Below the pieces are notes generated by a model. That model made no database searches. It worked only from the letters and a program-made list of their open reading frames with translations, and was not told where the DNA came from. This document shows positions 10,301 to 18,761 of a stretch of 64,000 bases of DNA, in pieces. The stretch's first letter is position 1; each line of letters opens with the position of its first letter. Location of the stretch: NCBI GenBank assembly GCA_020849855.1, contig JADZFO010000051.1, forward strand, positions 17,271 through 81,270, given 5' to 3'. The DNA comes from a bacterium. GTDB lineage: Bacteria > 4484-113 > JAFGCY01. Made by a program: the position numbers and the translations under genes.

Positions 10301-10542
10301 ACGTGACCATGCCGCGCATGACGGGTGTGGAGGCCTTCCGCGCGATGCGCGAGATCCAGCCCGGCATCAAGGTCATTCTCTCCAGCGGCTATAACCAGAG
10401 CGAAGCCTACCGCCAGTTCTCGCAGGAAGGTCTCTGCGGTTTCATCCAGAAACCTTACCTGCGCCAGGAGCTGCTTGACACTATCAACGGTGTTATCAGC
10501 GCGGCGGCTCAGCCGGCTGAGATGGCCGGCGCGGAAACATAG
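7390..10542 (+). CDS. Hybrid sensor histidine kinase with five PAS domains and C-terminal receiver
   Basis: 1050 residues with no transmembrane segment visible, so probably cytoplasmic. About five PAS/PAC modules run from residue 20 to 635; two consecutive ones share the phrase LLVESTG.VAYE and look like a recent internal duplication. Next are a HisKA domain with phospho-His H663 in GGIAHDFNN, an HATPase domain (about 765-880; N-box NASDSIGD, G-box GRGLGLAAV) and a receiver domain (917-1030) with phospho-acceptor D971 in LLDVTMPRM. The start is TTG with a good GGAGAAAGG site. The downstream copper operon is separated by 80 nt and a candidate operator, so the two are not obviously linked. The ligand is unknown. 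Confidence 0.93.
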   Translation: MERVVTAGSEAVLPALDSQGGNGRGLLVVNSRAEIIKLDTDCAAMLGQPASRLVGSNALRLVIPEDLDLARELLSSLVSGQTDEVTTDIRLRKGEDETVLLSARALIVPLPDGSEQLIAVNLSRPADNKGSGPNSDRYRRLVETARAIPFEYDVARRCYSFIGRQAEQILGYTLEDWYQPMFWHQIAHPDDREEANQAYWNAAMEGGQVDVHYRVIDHSGQVRWLREVAVAITGPEGPRHYWGFMFDITERKLAQEALRASESQLRQISEAILDLVCTLDSKGRFLYVSPSYRSTMGYDTATLLGQCAFDLIHPDDLSLVRRAFLEHLDSRKPGHARFRFMNAYGEYIWVESVANVLLNGNGDLMGAVVSSRDISRQIEAEDALTQSMERFKLLVESTGVVAYEFDATSGEISYVAPQIEQLLGYPASRWYNKQFWRDHVHPADLSYTDALLGSVEHGDVCISASYRMLNSSGQYVWVKDVFYPQVVEGELREVRGFLIDINEEKQVEAELLGSRERFRLLVESTGIVAYESNLIEGKVAYVGPQIEQLLGHTLENWYRPSFWLECIHPDDMAEADRQLEEARRSGVPVQLVYRMLAADGRAVWVRDHYFPVLQDGALVGERGFIIDISEAKRSEQERLEMEAQIQHAQRMESLGQMAGGIAHDFNNLLTAIGGYAELASRQTEESETRQLVEQIISSTRRAADLTRQLLAYAGQGRRIEQSCNLNSIVREMSALLQSVISRKVNLRFELSNSDLIIKGEASQLRQVVMELLSNASDSIGDNPGEIVIRSVLEEIRSADSRGHYSDGPPAAGSYVILEVEDSGCGMDAQSIRRIFDPFFTTKFTGRGLGLAAVQGIVRAHGGTVHVESRPGMGTSIRLYLPARLAEAPAPSRVEEAPRQTLAAAASREPVQGAGLQLGGYVLVVDDEESVRAITKAILKKQGLEVLTACDGLEALDMVRDYGPNISLVLLDVTMPRMTGVEAFRAMREIQPGIKVILSSGYNQSEAYRQFSQEGLCGFIQKPYLRQELLDTINGVISAAAQPAEMAGAET

Positions 10543-10583
10543 CCACTCTTTAGGAGTGTGAACAGACTACTGCCAATCCGCAT

Positions 10584-10602
10584 CTACTATGTGCTATAGT
10601 AG
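10584..10602 (+). promoter_or_regulatory. Perfect inverted repeat CTACTAT-N5-ATAGTAG before the copper efflux operon
   Basis: A perfect 7-bp inverted repeat with a 5-nt centre lies 20 nt before the first gene of the efflux operon. It overlaps a TATAGT that could serve as -10. Position and symmetry fit an operator for a metal-responsive repressor; the A/T-rich TAGTA half-sites recall BlaI/CopY-family operators, but this is only a resemblance. Confidence 0.5.
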
Positions 10603-10622
10603 ACCTCGGAGGCAGGCAGGCA

Positions 10623-12542
10623 TTGGGCCATTCAGGAAGAGCGGGCTGGCTTGGCGTAAGCGCGCTTCTGTGCGCGCTGCTGACTGCGCCCGGGCCTGGA
10701 CTGGCCGGGGACTACACCGCCATAGAGGTGGGCAGCAGCGGCGAGATACTGGAGAACAGCGCGCTGCACCAGCCCAAGCATTATCTGCGGGACGACGCAG
10801 ACCTGAACCAGCGCGTCTGCACACTGCTGGCGGATATGGACGCGCTGCTCCTGGCCCTGCACGCTGCGCCGGCCCAGCTGGCCGACAACCCTGCCGTGCA
10901 GTACCCCGCCGATGCCGAGCTTGGCGAGCTTTTTTCGTTAGCGCTGGAGAACAATCCAGAGCTTACACCCATGCGGACCAAGCTTGGCGCCCTGGCCGCG
11001 CGCACACGCTTTGAGGGCGCGAAGATGGATCCGATGCTGGGCCTGGAGCTGGACGATCTGAACAGCCCGCTGCCTGTACTGCGGCAGTCCAGGGACCTGC
11101 GTGTGCGGGTGATGCTGAGCCAGGAGTTCGAGAGCTATGGCAAGCGCGGTCTGCGCCGCGAGATCGCCCACATGGATGAGCTGAAAAAGGAACTGGAGCT
11201 GAAGCAGAAGGAGCTTGATCTTCTGCTGGAGCTTACCGAAGCCTACTACGATCTCTTCGGCTCACGGGCCCGGCTGCGCGCGCTGGAACAGAACATCAAG
11301 CTGATGGGAGTGCTCATCGAGCTGGCAAACCGCAAGTACAGCGCCGGGCATACCCCCCTGGCCGCGGTCATGGCCGCCCAGGTGGAGCAGACCGAGATGG
11401 AGGCCATGCGCATTGAGCTGCAGAACCTGATCCGCCAGCAGGAAGTGCGTGTTGAAGGCCTGCTGGGCCGGCCAGCCGGCTTCAAGGCCGACTGCCTGCG
11501 TTTTGATGCGATCTATCCCCTGCCGACCAGCATTGAATGGGACAACCCGCAGCTGCTGCAGGAGCTGCTGGCCTGCCGGCCCGATTACCAGCTGCTGGAA
11601 CTGAGCGCCGACCAGCAGGACCTGCGCCTTGAGCTGGCCGAGCGCGACTACCGCCCGGACTACACACTGAGCGCGTCCTACAGCGTTTCGCCGATGGGCC
11701 AGGACATGCTGATGGCTGGCGTCGAGGTGCCGCTTTTCACGCATAAGGAGGAGCGCCAGGACGCGATGCTGCAGGAGGCCCAGGCTGAGCGGGCCATGGT
11801 TGACGATGAACGTGAGGCCCTGGAGAACATGCTGCTCAGCGAACTGGAGACCTTCCAGCACGAGCTGAACATGCACGCACAGCTGGTTGAGCTTTACCGC
11901 AAGGGCCTGGTGCCGCAGTCGCGGCTGGCCCTGGACAGCAACATTGCCGCCTACAGTGCCAACATGATGGATCTCTCGGACCTGATCATGAGCCAGCAGA
12001 GCATGCTGACACAACAGCAGGAGCTGGAGCAGAACTACATCCATATCCTGCATACGCTGACTGATCTGCAGGTCATGAGCTGCGGCGTCTTTGACCCGGC
12101 GCCCTACATGCTGCCTGACCCCGAGGCGGGTGCCATGAACGGCCTCAGCCAGCCCTTTGACCTGGCCAACCAGGCCATCGCCGAATCCACCCGCATCCCC
12201 GCGCCGCGCTTCAGGACCCTGGATGGTGAAGACCAGCCGCCGCATATTGACGCGAGCCCAGGCGACAGCGACGGCGGCTTTATTGATGAGCTGAAGCTGC
12301 CCCCCGGGCCCAGGCCGCAGCCTGAGCCTGACGTCAAGGCTGAGCCTGAGCCGGCTGTGCAGGAAGCCAAGCCGCTTGACCCCTTCTACCAGCCCTTTGA
12401 GCCCGGTAAGGACAAAGACACGGACGCTGAAGGGGCAGATAGAGAGGCTGAGCCTGAAAGCGAGAGTGATGCAGCGCAGCCGGAGCATGCCGCCGGGACG
12501 GAAGGCGAGGCGGAAACAACAGGAGGCAGCACGGATGGATAA
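10623..12542 (+). CDS. TolC-family outer-membrane efflux protein with long acidic tail
   Basis: 639 residues. A hydrophobic signal peptide (about 1-29) leads into an outer-membrane-factor domain with the long alpha-helical, Glu/Leu-rich hairpins typical of TolC/CusC (about 90-480). The last ~140 residues are a low-complexity Pro/Glu/Asp-rich tail not found in ordinary CusC proteins. The start is TTG behind GGAGGCAGG. First gene of an operon with two NosL-like proteins, a CusB-like adaptor and a CusA-like pump, so it should be the outer-membrane exit duct for copper or silver. Confidence 0.88.
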   Translation: MGHSGRAGWLGVSALLCALLTAPGPGLAGDYTAIEVGSSGEILENSALHQPKHYLRDDADLNQRVCTLLADMDALLLALHAAPAQLADNPAVQYPADAELGELFSLALENNPELTPMRTKLGALAARTRFEGAKMDPMLGLELDDLNSPLPVLRQSRDLRVRVMLSQEFESYGKRGLRREIAHMDELKKELELKQKELDLLLELTEAYYDLFGSRARLRALEQNIKLMGVLIELANRKYSAGHTPLAAVMAAQVEQTEMEAMRIELQNLIRQQEVRVEGLLGRPAGFKADCLRFDAIYPLPTSIEWDNPQLLQELLACRPDYQLLELSADQQDLRLELAERDYRPDYTLSASYSVSPMGQDMLMAGVEVPLFTHKEERQDAMLQEAQAERAMVDDEREALENMLLSELETFQHELNMHAQLVELYRKGLVPQSRLALDSNIAAYSANMMDLSDLIMSQQSMLTQQQELEQNYIHILHTLTDLQVMSCGVFDPAPYMLPDPEAGAMNGLSQPFDLANQAIAESTRIPAPRFRTLDGEDQPPHIDASPGDSDGGFIDELKLPPGPRPQPEPDVKAEPEPAVQEAKPLDPFYQPFEPGKDKDTDAEGADREAEPESESDAAQPEHAAGTEGEAETTGGSTDG

Positions 12543-13230
12543 GTTGCCGGAAAGCCGTACGCCGGAACTGCCGCCTCCTGGTGAGCAGCATGCCACGGAA
12601 CCCGAGCTCTACCTTGAGCCGGCGGAGATGCGGGCCTCGGACAGCATCGGCGTAGTAATTGCTCTGCTGGCTCTGCTTGTCATCGGCTACAGCGGCTATG
12701 TCTGGCTTAACCCCGACCTGAGCTCCGCGAATGCCTTTGCCTGGATAAAGGGCGGGGCGGCAAGTGACACTGAGCAGGTCACAGCAGTGACACATGAGCA
12801 CACTGAGGCTCAGACCGCAGAAGATGGTGCCGCTGAGACTCCGGCAGCCGTCGAAAGACATAGCTGCGAGTACTGCGGTATGTACACGGACATATCCAGC
12901 ACGCAGGTTATCGCCAGCTGGACCGACGGCAGCGAATCGAGACACGACTGCTGGGACTGCACTTTCGGCTGGGGCAGGCAGCAGGGCCTGAGCCTGGAGA
13001 AGGCCAGCGTGCTTGACTACAGCACTTTCCCGGCGGCGCCGGAGTGGCTGGACGCGGCGCAGGCCTGGTACCTCTATGACACCAGCAAACTGGCGGGTTC
13101 CATGCCGCCTTACATTGCCGCCTTCGCCGATAAGGCTGCGGCGGAAAAGGCCATGCCGGAGCTTGGAGGCAGGCTTTTGGACTGGGAGGGCCTGCAGGCC
13201 CGGATGCAGCAGGCTCAGCAAGATGTGTAA
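12535..13230 (+). CDS. Membrane-anchored NosL-like copper-binding protein
   Basis: 231 residues from an ATG that overlaps the stop of the TolC-like gene (ATGGATAA) and has AGGAGG upstream; a longer in-frame reading exists but would run far into the previous gene. One transmembrane helix lies at about residues 35-58. The exposed part has a NosL-type module with the metal-binding signature CEYCGMYTD, further Cys in CWDC, and a YDTSKLAGSMPPYIAAF core. NosL proteins bind Cu(I) and deliver it to periplasmic acceptors. Here, with a Cus-type exporter, it may instead feed copper to the pump. Confidence 0.78.
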   Translation: MDKLPESRTPELPPPGEQHATEPELYLEPAEMRASDSIGVVIALLALLVIGYSGYVWLNPDLSSANAFAWIKGGAASDTEQVTAVTHEHTEAQTAEDGAAETPAAVERHSCEYCGMYTDISSTQVIASWTDGSESRHDCWDCTFGWGRQQGLSLEKASVLDYSTFPAAPEWLDAAQAWYLYDTSKLAGSMPPYIAAFADKAAAEKAMPELGGRLLDWEGLQARMQQAQQDV

Positions 13231-13249
13231 CTACACGTTGGAGGGTATT

Positions 13250-13714
13250 GTGCGTTATCTAGTATTGCTTATCGGCCTGGTCCTGGCGCTTGCCGGACTG
13301 CAGACTGCCTTTGCGGAAAGCAAGGAGCGCCCGCGCTGCGAGAACTGCGGCATGTTCACGGACATCAGCAGCACCCACAGCCTGGCCAGCATCACGCTCA
13401 ACGGCAAGACCAGCGAGCACAGCTTTGTCTGCCTGGAGTGCGTCTTCAACAAGCTCGAGGAGTGGGGCGACAAGGCTACGCTCAAGAGCATCAAGGTGCT
13501 GGACTATGACACGGCGGCGGCCAAGGAGCGCAAGTACCTGGAGGTCAGCAAGGCCTGGTTCCTTTACGACACCAGCAAGCTGAAGGGCAGCATGCCGGTC
13601 TACACGGCGGCGTTCTCCAGCAAGAAGGCCGCCGAGGCCGCCCGCAAGGAGCTGGGCGGCACCCTGATGCAGTGGACGGAGCTGAAGCCCAAGCTGCTGC
13701 CCGCAGGGCACTAA
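13250..13714 (+). CDS. Secreted NosL-like copper-binding protein, paralogue of the preceding gene
   Basis: 154 residues from GTG at 13250, chosen because GGAGG sits 6-7 nt upstream and the protein then begins with a clean signal peptide (MRYLVLLIGLVLALAG). An ATG at 13223 would add nine residues. It carries CENCGMFTD and CLECVF cysteines and the same KAWFLYDTSKLKGSMPVYTAAF core as the upstream protein, so the two arose by duplication. Likely a periplasmic Cu(I) chaperone for the adjacent CusBA-type system. Confidence 0.78.
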   Translation: MRYLVLLIGLVLALAGLQTAFAESKERPRCENCGMFTDISSTHSLASITLNGKTSEHSFVCLECVFNKLEEWGDKATLKSIKVLDYDTAAAKERKYLEVSKAWFLYDTSKLKGSMPVYTAAFSSKKAAEAARKELGGTLMQWTELKPKLLPAGH

Positions 13715-13729
13715 AGGAGAAATGCTGTC

Positions 13730-15184
13730 ATGAAAGCCCGTGGGATCAGAGTTTCGCCTGGACTGCTGACATTCATTGTCGGCCTGCTGCTGCTGGCCGT
13801 GTCCGGCGTCATATATCAGCAGTATCTGATGTCCACGGGCAGGCTGTCCGCCGGCCCGGCCAACGCGCAGCCGGCGGCCGGCGCGCCGACCAAGTATGCC
13901 TGTCCGATGCGCTGCGTTGAAACCGACGAACCGGGCTCCTGCCCGGTCTGCGGCATGGACATGCAGCCCGTAGAAAGCAGTGTCCAGCCGGCGGCCAGCA
14001 CTGCGCCCACTGCAGCGACGGCTGAGCTCTACACCTGCCCCATGCATCCCCAGATAGTCCAGGACCACACCGGCTCCTGCCCGATCTGCGGCATGGAGCT
14101 GGTGCCCAAGCAGGACGACAGCGGCGCGCTGGACAGCAGCCTGGCCGAAGCGGTAGACACTGTCCGGCTCAGCCCGACACAGGCCCTGCTGAGCGGCGTG
14201 GAAGCCGTGCACCCGAGCCGGGAGCACAAGGCGCTCAGCATTCCTGCCTTCGGTGAAACAGTGATCCCTGAGGGGCAGATCGAATCGATCTCAAGCTGGA
14301 CCGAAGGGCGGATTGATGACCTCTTCCTGCGCGATACAGGCGGCAAGGTCAGCAAGGGCGACCACATCCTGGACCTCTACAGCGAAGAGCTGGTGCAGGC
14401 CCAGGAGGAGTTTCTGGTGGCCAAGGCCGCCGTCGACCAGCTGGCCGGCAGCGGCTACGAGAACATCAGCCAGTCCAGCCGCAGCCTGCTGGAGTCATCC
14501 CGCACCAAGCTGCAGCGCCTGGGCATGACCGCGGAACAGATCAAGAATCTTGAAGAGAGCGGCCGCGTGGCCGACCGGATCCCGATCTACTCCGGCAAGA
14601 GCGGAGTGGTGATGGAGAAGAAGGTCGACGAAGGCATGTATGTGATGAAGGGCGAGAGCCTGTATGAAGTGGCTGACCTTTCGAAGCTCTGGGTTGAGGT
14701 GCAGGTTTTTGAGGCCGATGCCGCCAAGCTGCGCGTCGGCGACAAGGTTGTGCTGGCGAGTCCCAGCCAGCCGGGCAAGACTTACCGCGGGAAAGTGATC
14801 CTGATCGAGCCTGAGGTTTCGATGGAGACACGCACCTGGACCGCCAGGGTCGAGGTAAGCAACCCCGATATGAGCCTGCGCCCGGGCCAGGTGCTGAACG
14901 CCACGCTCAGTTTCGACTATGGCGAGCTTCTGCTGTTGCCGCGCAACGCGGTGCTGCATACCGGCGACGGCGACCTGGTGTATGTGCTGGCGGGCGAGAA
15001 CACCTGGCGGCCCCGCCGGGTCACGGTGGGCCGCGACTTTGGCGATATGGTGGAAATCGTGGACGGCCTGAGCGCTGAAGAGGCCGTGGCCGGCACAGCA
15101 GTCTTCCTGCTGGACAGCGAGGCCCAGCTCAAGGGTGTACCGCGGCCGGTGGATACTGCTGCGGGGAGCAAGCCCAATGGCTGA
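13730..15184 (+). CDS. cusB: CusB-like periplasmic adaptor with two heavy-metal-binding domains
   Basis: 484 residues: an N-terminal membrane anchor or signal (about 9-30), then two successive small heavy-metal-binding modules (YACPMRC...CGMDMQP and YTCPMHPQI...CGMELVP). A membrane-fusion-protein body follows with lipoyl/barrel-sandwich and beta-barrel parts (EGRIDDLFLRDTGGKVSKGD; RPGQVLNATL). CusB adaptors bridge the inner-membrane pump and outer-membrane channel and hand over Cu(I)/Ag(I). Two tandem metal modules are more than E. coli CusB has. Good GGAG site before the ATG; the stop overlaps the start of the pump gene. Confidence 0.92.
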   Translation: MKARGIRVSPGLLTFIVGLLLLAVSGVIYQQYLMSTGRLSAGPANAQPAAGAPTKYACPMRCVETDEPGSCPVCGMDMQPVESSVQPAASTAPTAATAELYTCPMHPQIVQDHTGSCPICGMELVPKQDDSGALDSSLAEAVDTVRLSPTQALLSGVEAVHPSREHKALSIPAFGETVIPEGQIESISSWTEGRIDDLFLRDTGGKVSKGDHILDLYSEELVQAQEEFLVAKAAVDQLAGSGYENISQSSRSLLESSRTKLQRLGMTAEQIKNLEESGRVADRIPIYSGKSGVVMEKKVDEGMYVMKGESLYEVADLSKLWVEVQVFEADAAKLRVGDKVVLASPSQPGKTYRGKVILIEPEVSMETRTWTARVEVSNPDMSLRPGQVLNATLSFDYGELLLLPRNAVLHTGDGDLVYVLAGENTWRPRRVTVGRDFGDMVEIVDGLSAEEAVAGTAVFLLDSEAQLKGVPRPVDTAAGSKPNG

Positions 15185-18100
15185 GCTGCCCCCCCAGCAT
15201 GAAGACAGCGGACTGGTCGACAACCTGCGCCTTGAAGAAGGCAGCATACCGGCCGGTACATCTGCTGAAGAAGCCGCCCGACTGCGCCGCATTGAAAGCG
15301 GCATCATCGTGCGCCCGGGGCTGTTCCCAAGCATAGTCAACTACTGCGTATCCAACCCTTTCATCACGATAGCCGGCATCGGCCTGATCGTGCTGCTGGG
15401 CATCCTCAGCCTGCGACAGCTGAAGCTCGACGCGCTGCCTGACCTATCCGACAACCAGGTCGTGGTGATTGCCGACTGGATGGGCCGTTCGCCTGAGGTG
15501 ATTGACGACCAGGTGGCCTATCCGCTCAGCACCCTGCTGGCGGCGTTGCCCCACATCAAGGACATCCGGACCATGAGCAGCTTCGGCGTCTGCATGGTCT
15601 ACATCATCTTTGACGACGAAGTGGATATCTACTGGGCCCGCACCAGGGTGGGAGAACGCCTGGCCCTGGCCCGCGACCGCCTGCCTGCCGGAGTAACGCC
15701 GATGATGGGCCCGGAGGGCACCGGCGTCGGCCATGTCTACTGGTACCTGGTGGAGAACGACTCCGACCCGAATACACCGGCCTATGACCTGGCCCAGCTG
15801 CGCTCGCTGCAGGACTGGTACATCCGTTACCAGCTCAGCACCGTGCCGGGCGTGGCCGAGGTGGCCAGCGGCGGCGGCTTCGAGCGTGAGTACCACGTCG
15901 ACCTTGACCCCCTGCTGCTGCGCAAGTACATGATCATGCCGGACCAGGTGCGCACGGCCCTGGAGAAGTCCAACAGCGACGTGGGCGCGCGGGTGCTGGA
16001 AAACAGCGACCTGGAATTCTATGTCCGCTCGCGCGGCTATCTGGGCAGCGGGCGCGAGACGACCGCCGGCGAGAATTCAGCCGGGGCGGCGCTGGCCCGT
16101 GGCGCGGACGCCGTGATGGCCGACCTGCGGCAGGTTGTGGTGACACACGACCAGGGCGGCACGCCCGTGCGCCTTGGCATGCTGGGGAAGGTGCAGCTGG
16201 GCTCCGCCCAGCGCCGCGGTGTGATTGACCACGACGGCACTGGCGAGGCAGTCACCGGCATCATCGTCATGCGCTACGGCGAGAACGCCAAGAGCGTCAT
16301 CGACGCGGTCAAGGAAAAGCTGGTTGAGGTCCGGCGCGGACTGCCGGAAGGCGTTGTTGTCACCACGGCCCATGACCGCTCCTGGCTGATCGAAAAGAGC
16401 GTCGAGACCCTGACGGACTCACTGGTCGAGGAAGGCCTGGTCGTCATCGCGGTGATCCTGCTCTTCCTGCTTTCCGTGCGCCCCAGCCTGGTTGTCATCT
16501 CCACCCTGCCCGTCGCGGTTCTGCTGGGCTTCATCGGCATGTATCTGCTGGACATCTCCAGCAACATCATGAGCCTGGGTGGCGTGGCCATTGCGGTCGG
16601 CGTGATCGTGGACGACGGCATCGTGATGACCGAGAACTGCCACCGGCACCTGGCGGAGCTTTGGGACCGCTGCCGCCGTGAGGGTCGCCGGCCCAGCGGG
16701 GCTGAAGTCACACTGACCATCAAGCGCGCAGCGCAGCAGATCAGCAAGCCGGCCTTCGTCACCACCCTGATCATCATCTGCGGCTTTGCCCCGGTCTTCT
16801 TCCTCACCGGCCAGGAAGGCAAGCTCTTCACCCCGCTGGCCTGGACCAAGAGCCTGGTGATGATCGCCTCGGCCCTGATGGCGGTCACCTTTGTGCCGGT
16901 AATGATGCGCCTGCTGATGCGCACGCGCATGCTGCCTGAGGAAAACAACCCGCTGAACAAGGTCCTCAACCGCATCTACGAGCCGCCCCTGCGCCTGGCC
17001 CTGGAGCTGCGCTGGCTGACCATAGGCCTGGCTGTCGCCGCCCTGCTGCTGTCCTGGCCGGTCTACCGCAGCCTGGGCAGCGAGTTCATGCCTAACCTCA
17101 ACGAGGGCGAGCTGGTCTATATGCCGACCACGCTGCCCAATGTGACGGCTACCGAAGCCAAGCGCCTGACCCAGCTTACCGACCGCATCATGATGCAGCA
17201 CCCGATGGTGGCCAACGTGGTTGGCAAGGCCGGCCGCGCCGATACCGCGACGGACCCGGCCCCCCTGAGCATGATCGAGAGCTTCGTGCAGTTCCGCGAG
17301 GTGCTGGAGCACCGGCCCTTCCCCGGCTGGGACGCGGGCCCGGCAGGCATCACGGCCTGGCTGGCCAGCCGCAGCTGGAAGGAGTTGCCGGCCTGGAGCC
17401 CGGAGTTTGAGGACAAGGCCATCTGGATCGCTTCAGAGAAGAAGCTCTATTCCGGCGCCGGCGGAAGCTGGCGCGAGATAGACGAGCGCTACCGCGACTA
17501 TGACACCAGCGATATCCGCAACGACCTGGACGGCATGATCCGCGTACCGGGCATGACCAACGGCTGGACCATGCCCATCATCAACCGCATCCAGATGCTG
17601 GCGACGGGCGTGCGGACGGACCTTGGCATCAAGATTTACGGCTCCGATGCGGAGCAGCTCAGCCAGCTGGCGCTGCAGGCGGCGCGGATCGCCGAGAACG
17701 TCCGGGGCATCAAGGACGCCTTCCCCGAGAAGCTCACCGGCGGCCGTTATCTGGATGTGGAGATCGACCGCGAGGCCTGCGCCCGCTATGGCCTGAACAT
17801 TGGCGAAGTGCAGTCCATGCTGGAGATGAGCATTGGGGGCATGGCCGCGACAACAACCGTTGAGGGCCGCGAACGCTACCGCGTGCAGCTGCGCTATGCG
17901 GCGGACTTCCGCGACAGCCCGCAGGCGATCGGTGAGATGCTGGTCGACACGCCGCACCAGGGGGCTATCCCGCTGCGCACTGTGGCCAAGGTCAGCTACA
18001 GCTCGGGGCCAAGTATGGTGGCAGCGGAGAACGGCCTGCTGCGCTCGGTGGTCTTCGCCAATGTGCGTGACCGTGACCTGGTGGGCACGGTGGAGGACCT

Positions 18101-18728
18101 GACGCAGCAGCTTGAAAAGGGCCTGAACCTGCCGCCGGGCTACTACTTCCGCATCGCCGGCCAGTGGGAGAACATCGAGCGGGCCCGCGAGCGCCTAGCC
18201 ATCCTGATGCCGGTCGTGCTGCTGATCGTGTTCATCTTCCTGTACTTCACCTTCAATGACATGACCGATACCCTGGTCGTGCTGGTCAGCCTGCCCTTCG
18301 CCTTCATCGGCGGTGTCTGGCTGATCTACCTGCTCGACATAAACATCTCGGTCGCAGTATGGGTGGGCTTCATCGCCTTATATGGCACAGCAGTAAACAC
18401 CGGTGTATTGATGATGGTGTATCTGCAGGAGGCCCTGGACCACCGCCTGGTGAAGGGCTGGCTGCGCCCGGGCGATATCTACAGCGCCACCATTGAGGGC
18501 GCCGCCAAGCGTCTGCGGCCGAAGCTGATGACCGTCTCCTGCTCGCTGGTGGGCCTGCTGCCCCTGATGTGGGCCAAGGGCATCGGCGCCGATGTGATGA
18601 AGCCGGTTGCCGCGCCGCTGATCGGCGGCATGCTGAGCAGCACCGTCATGGTGCTCTTCGTCATCCCGGTGCTCTTCTTCTGGGTCCGCAGCTGGCAGTA
18701 CAGAAAGCTCGTCCGGCGTCCGTCTTAA
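15177..18728 (+). CDS. cusA: CusA-like heavy-metal RND efflux pump (Cu(I)/Ag(I))
   Basis: 1183 residues from the ATG at 15177, which overlaps the adaptor stop by 8 nt and has GGGGAG upstream. It has the 12-helix RND pattern, with proton-relay aspartates in IVDDGIVMTE (D479/D480). The three methionines that bind Cu(I)/Ag(I) in E. coli CusA have counterparts here: M649 in VYMPTT, M699 in APLSMIE and M807 in NRIQMLATG. This points to monovalent copper or silver rather than Zn/Co/Ni. The stretch between the second and third Met is about 59 residues longer than in E. coli CusA. Confidence 0.95.
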   Translation: MAELPPQHEDSGLVDNLRLEEGSIPAGTSAEEAARLRRIESGIIVRPGLFPSIVNYCVSNPFITIAGIGLIVLLGILSLRQLKLDALPDLSDNQVVVIADWMGRSPEVIDDQVAYPLSTLLAALPHIKDIRTMSSFGVCMVYIIFDDEVDIYWARTRVGERLALARDRLPAGVTPMMGPEGTGVGHVYWYLVENDSDPNTPAYDLAQLRSLQDWYIRYQLSTVPGVAEVASGGGFEREYHVDLDPLLLRKYMIMPDQVRTALEKSNSDVGARVLENSDLEFYVRSRGYLGSGRETTAGENSAGAALARGADAVMADLRQVVVTHDQGGTPVRLGMLGKVQLGSAQRRGVIDHDGTGEAVTGIIVMRYGENAKSVIDAVKEKLVEVRRGLPEGVVVTTAHDRSWLIEKSVETLTDSLVEEGLVVIAVILLFLLSVRPSLVVISTLPVAVLLGFIGMYLLDISSNIMSLGGVAIAVGVIVDDGIVMTENCHRHLAELWDRCRREGRRPSGAEVTLTIKRAAQQISKPAFVTTLIIICGFAPVFFLTGQEGKLFTPLAWTKSLVMIASALMAVTFVPVMMRLLMRTRMLPEENNPLNKVLNRIYEPPLRLALELRWLTIGLAVAALLLSWPVYRSLGSEFMPNLNEGELVYMPTTLPNVTATEAKRLTQLTDRIMMQHPMVANVVGKAGRADTATDPAPLSMIESFVQFREVLEHRPFPGWDAGPAGITAWLASRSWKELPAWSPEFEDKAIWIASEKKLYSGAGGSWREIDERYRDYDTSDIRNDLDGMIRVPGMTNGWTMPIINRIQMLATGVRTDLGIKIYGSDAEQLSQLALQAARIAENVRGIKDAFPEKLTGGRYLDVEIDREACARYGLNIGEVQSMLEMSIGGMAATTTVEGRERYRVQLRYAADFRDSPQAIGEMLVDTPHQGAIPLRTVAKVSYSSGPSMVAAENGLLRSVVFANVRDRDLVGTVEDLTQQLEKGLNLPPGYYFRIAGQWENIERARERLAILMPVVLLIVFIFLYFTFNDMTDTLVVLVSLPFAFIGGVWLIYLLDINISVAVWVGFIALYGTAVNTGVLMMVYLQEALDHRLVKGWLRPGDIYSATIEGAAKRLRPKLMTVSCSLVGLLPLMWAKGIGADVMKPVAAPLIGGMLSSTVMVLFVIPVLFFWVRSWQYRKLVRRPS

Positions 18729-18749
18729 CCTGGGCCGGGCCGGCCCGAA

Positions 18750-18755
18750 TATAAT
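18750..18755 (+). promoter_or_regulatory. Consensus -10 (TATAAT) for leaderless rodA mRNA
   Basis: A perfect TATAAT is followed by CCCGGC and then the GTG start of rodA. There is no Shine-Dalgarno, and the pump gene ends only 21 nt earlier. The spacing would put the transcription start at or within a base or two of the start codon. Confidence 0.5.
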
Positions 18756-18761
18756 CCCGGC

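Noticed and set aside
10543-10562. Terminator after the first hybrid kinase (CACTC/GAGTG hairpin)
   Set aside because: Stem of only 5 bp and no T-run.
12376-12534. Longer N-terminus for the first NosL-like protein
   Set aside because: Would lie wholly inside the TolC-like gene; ATG 12535 has AGGAGG and a stop-start overlap.
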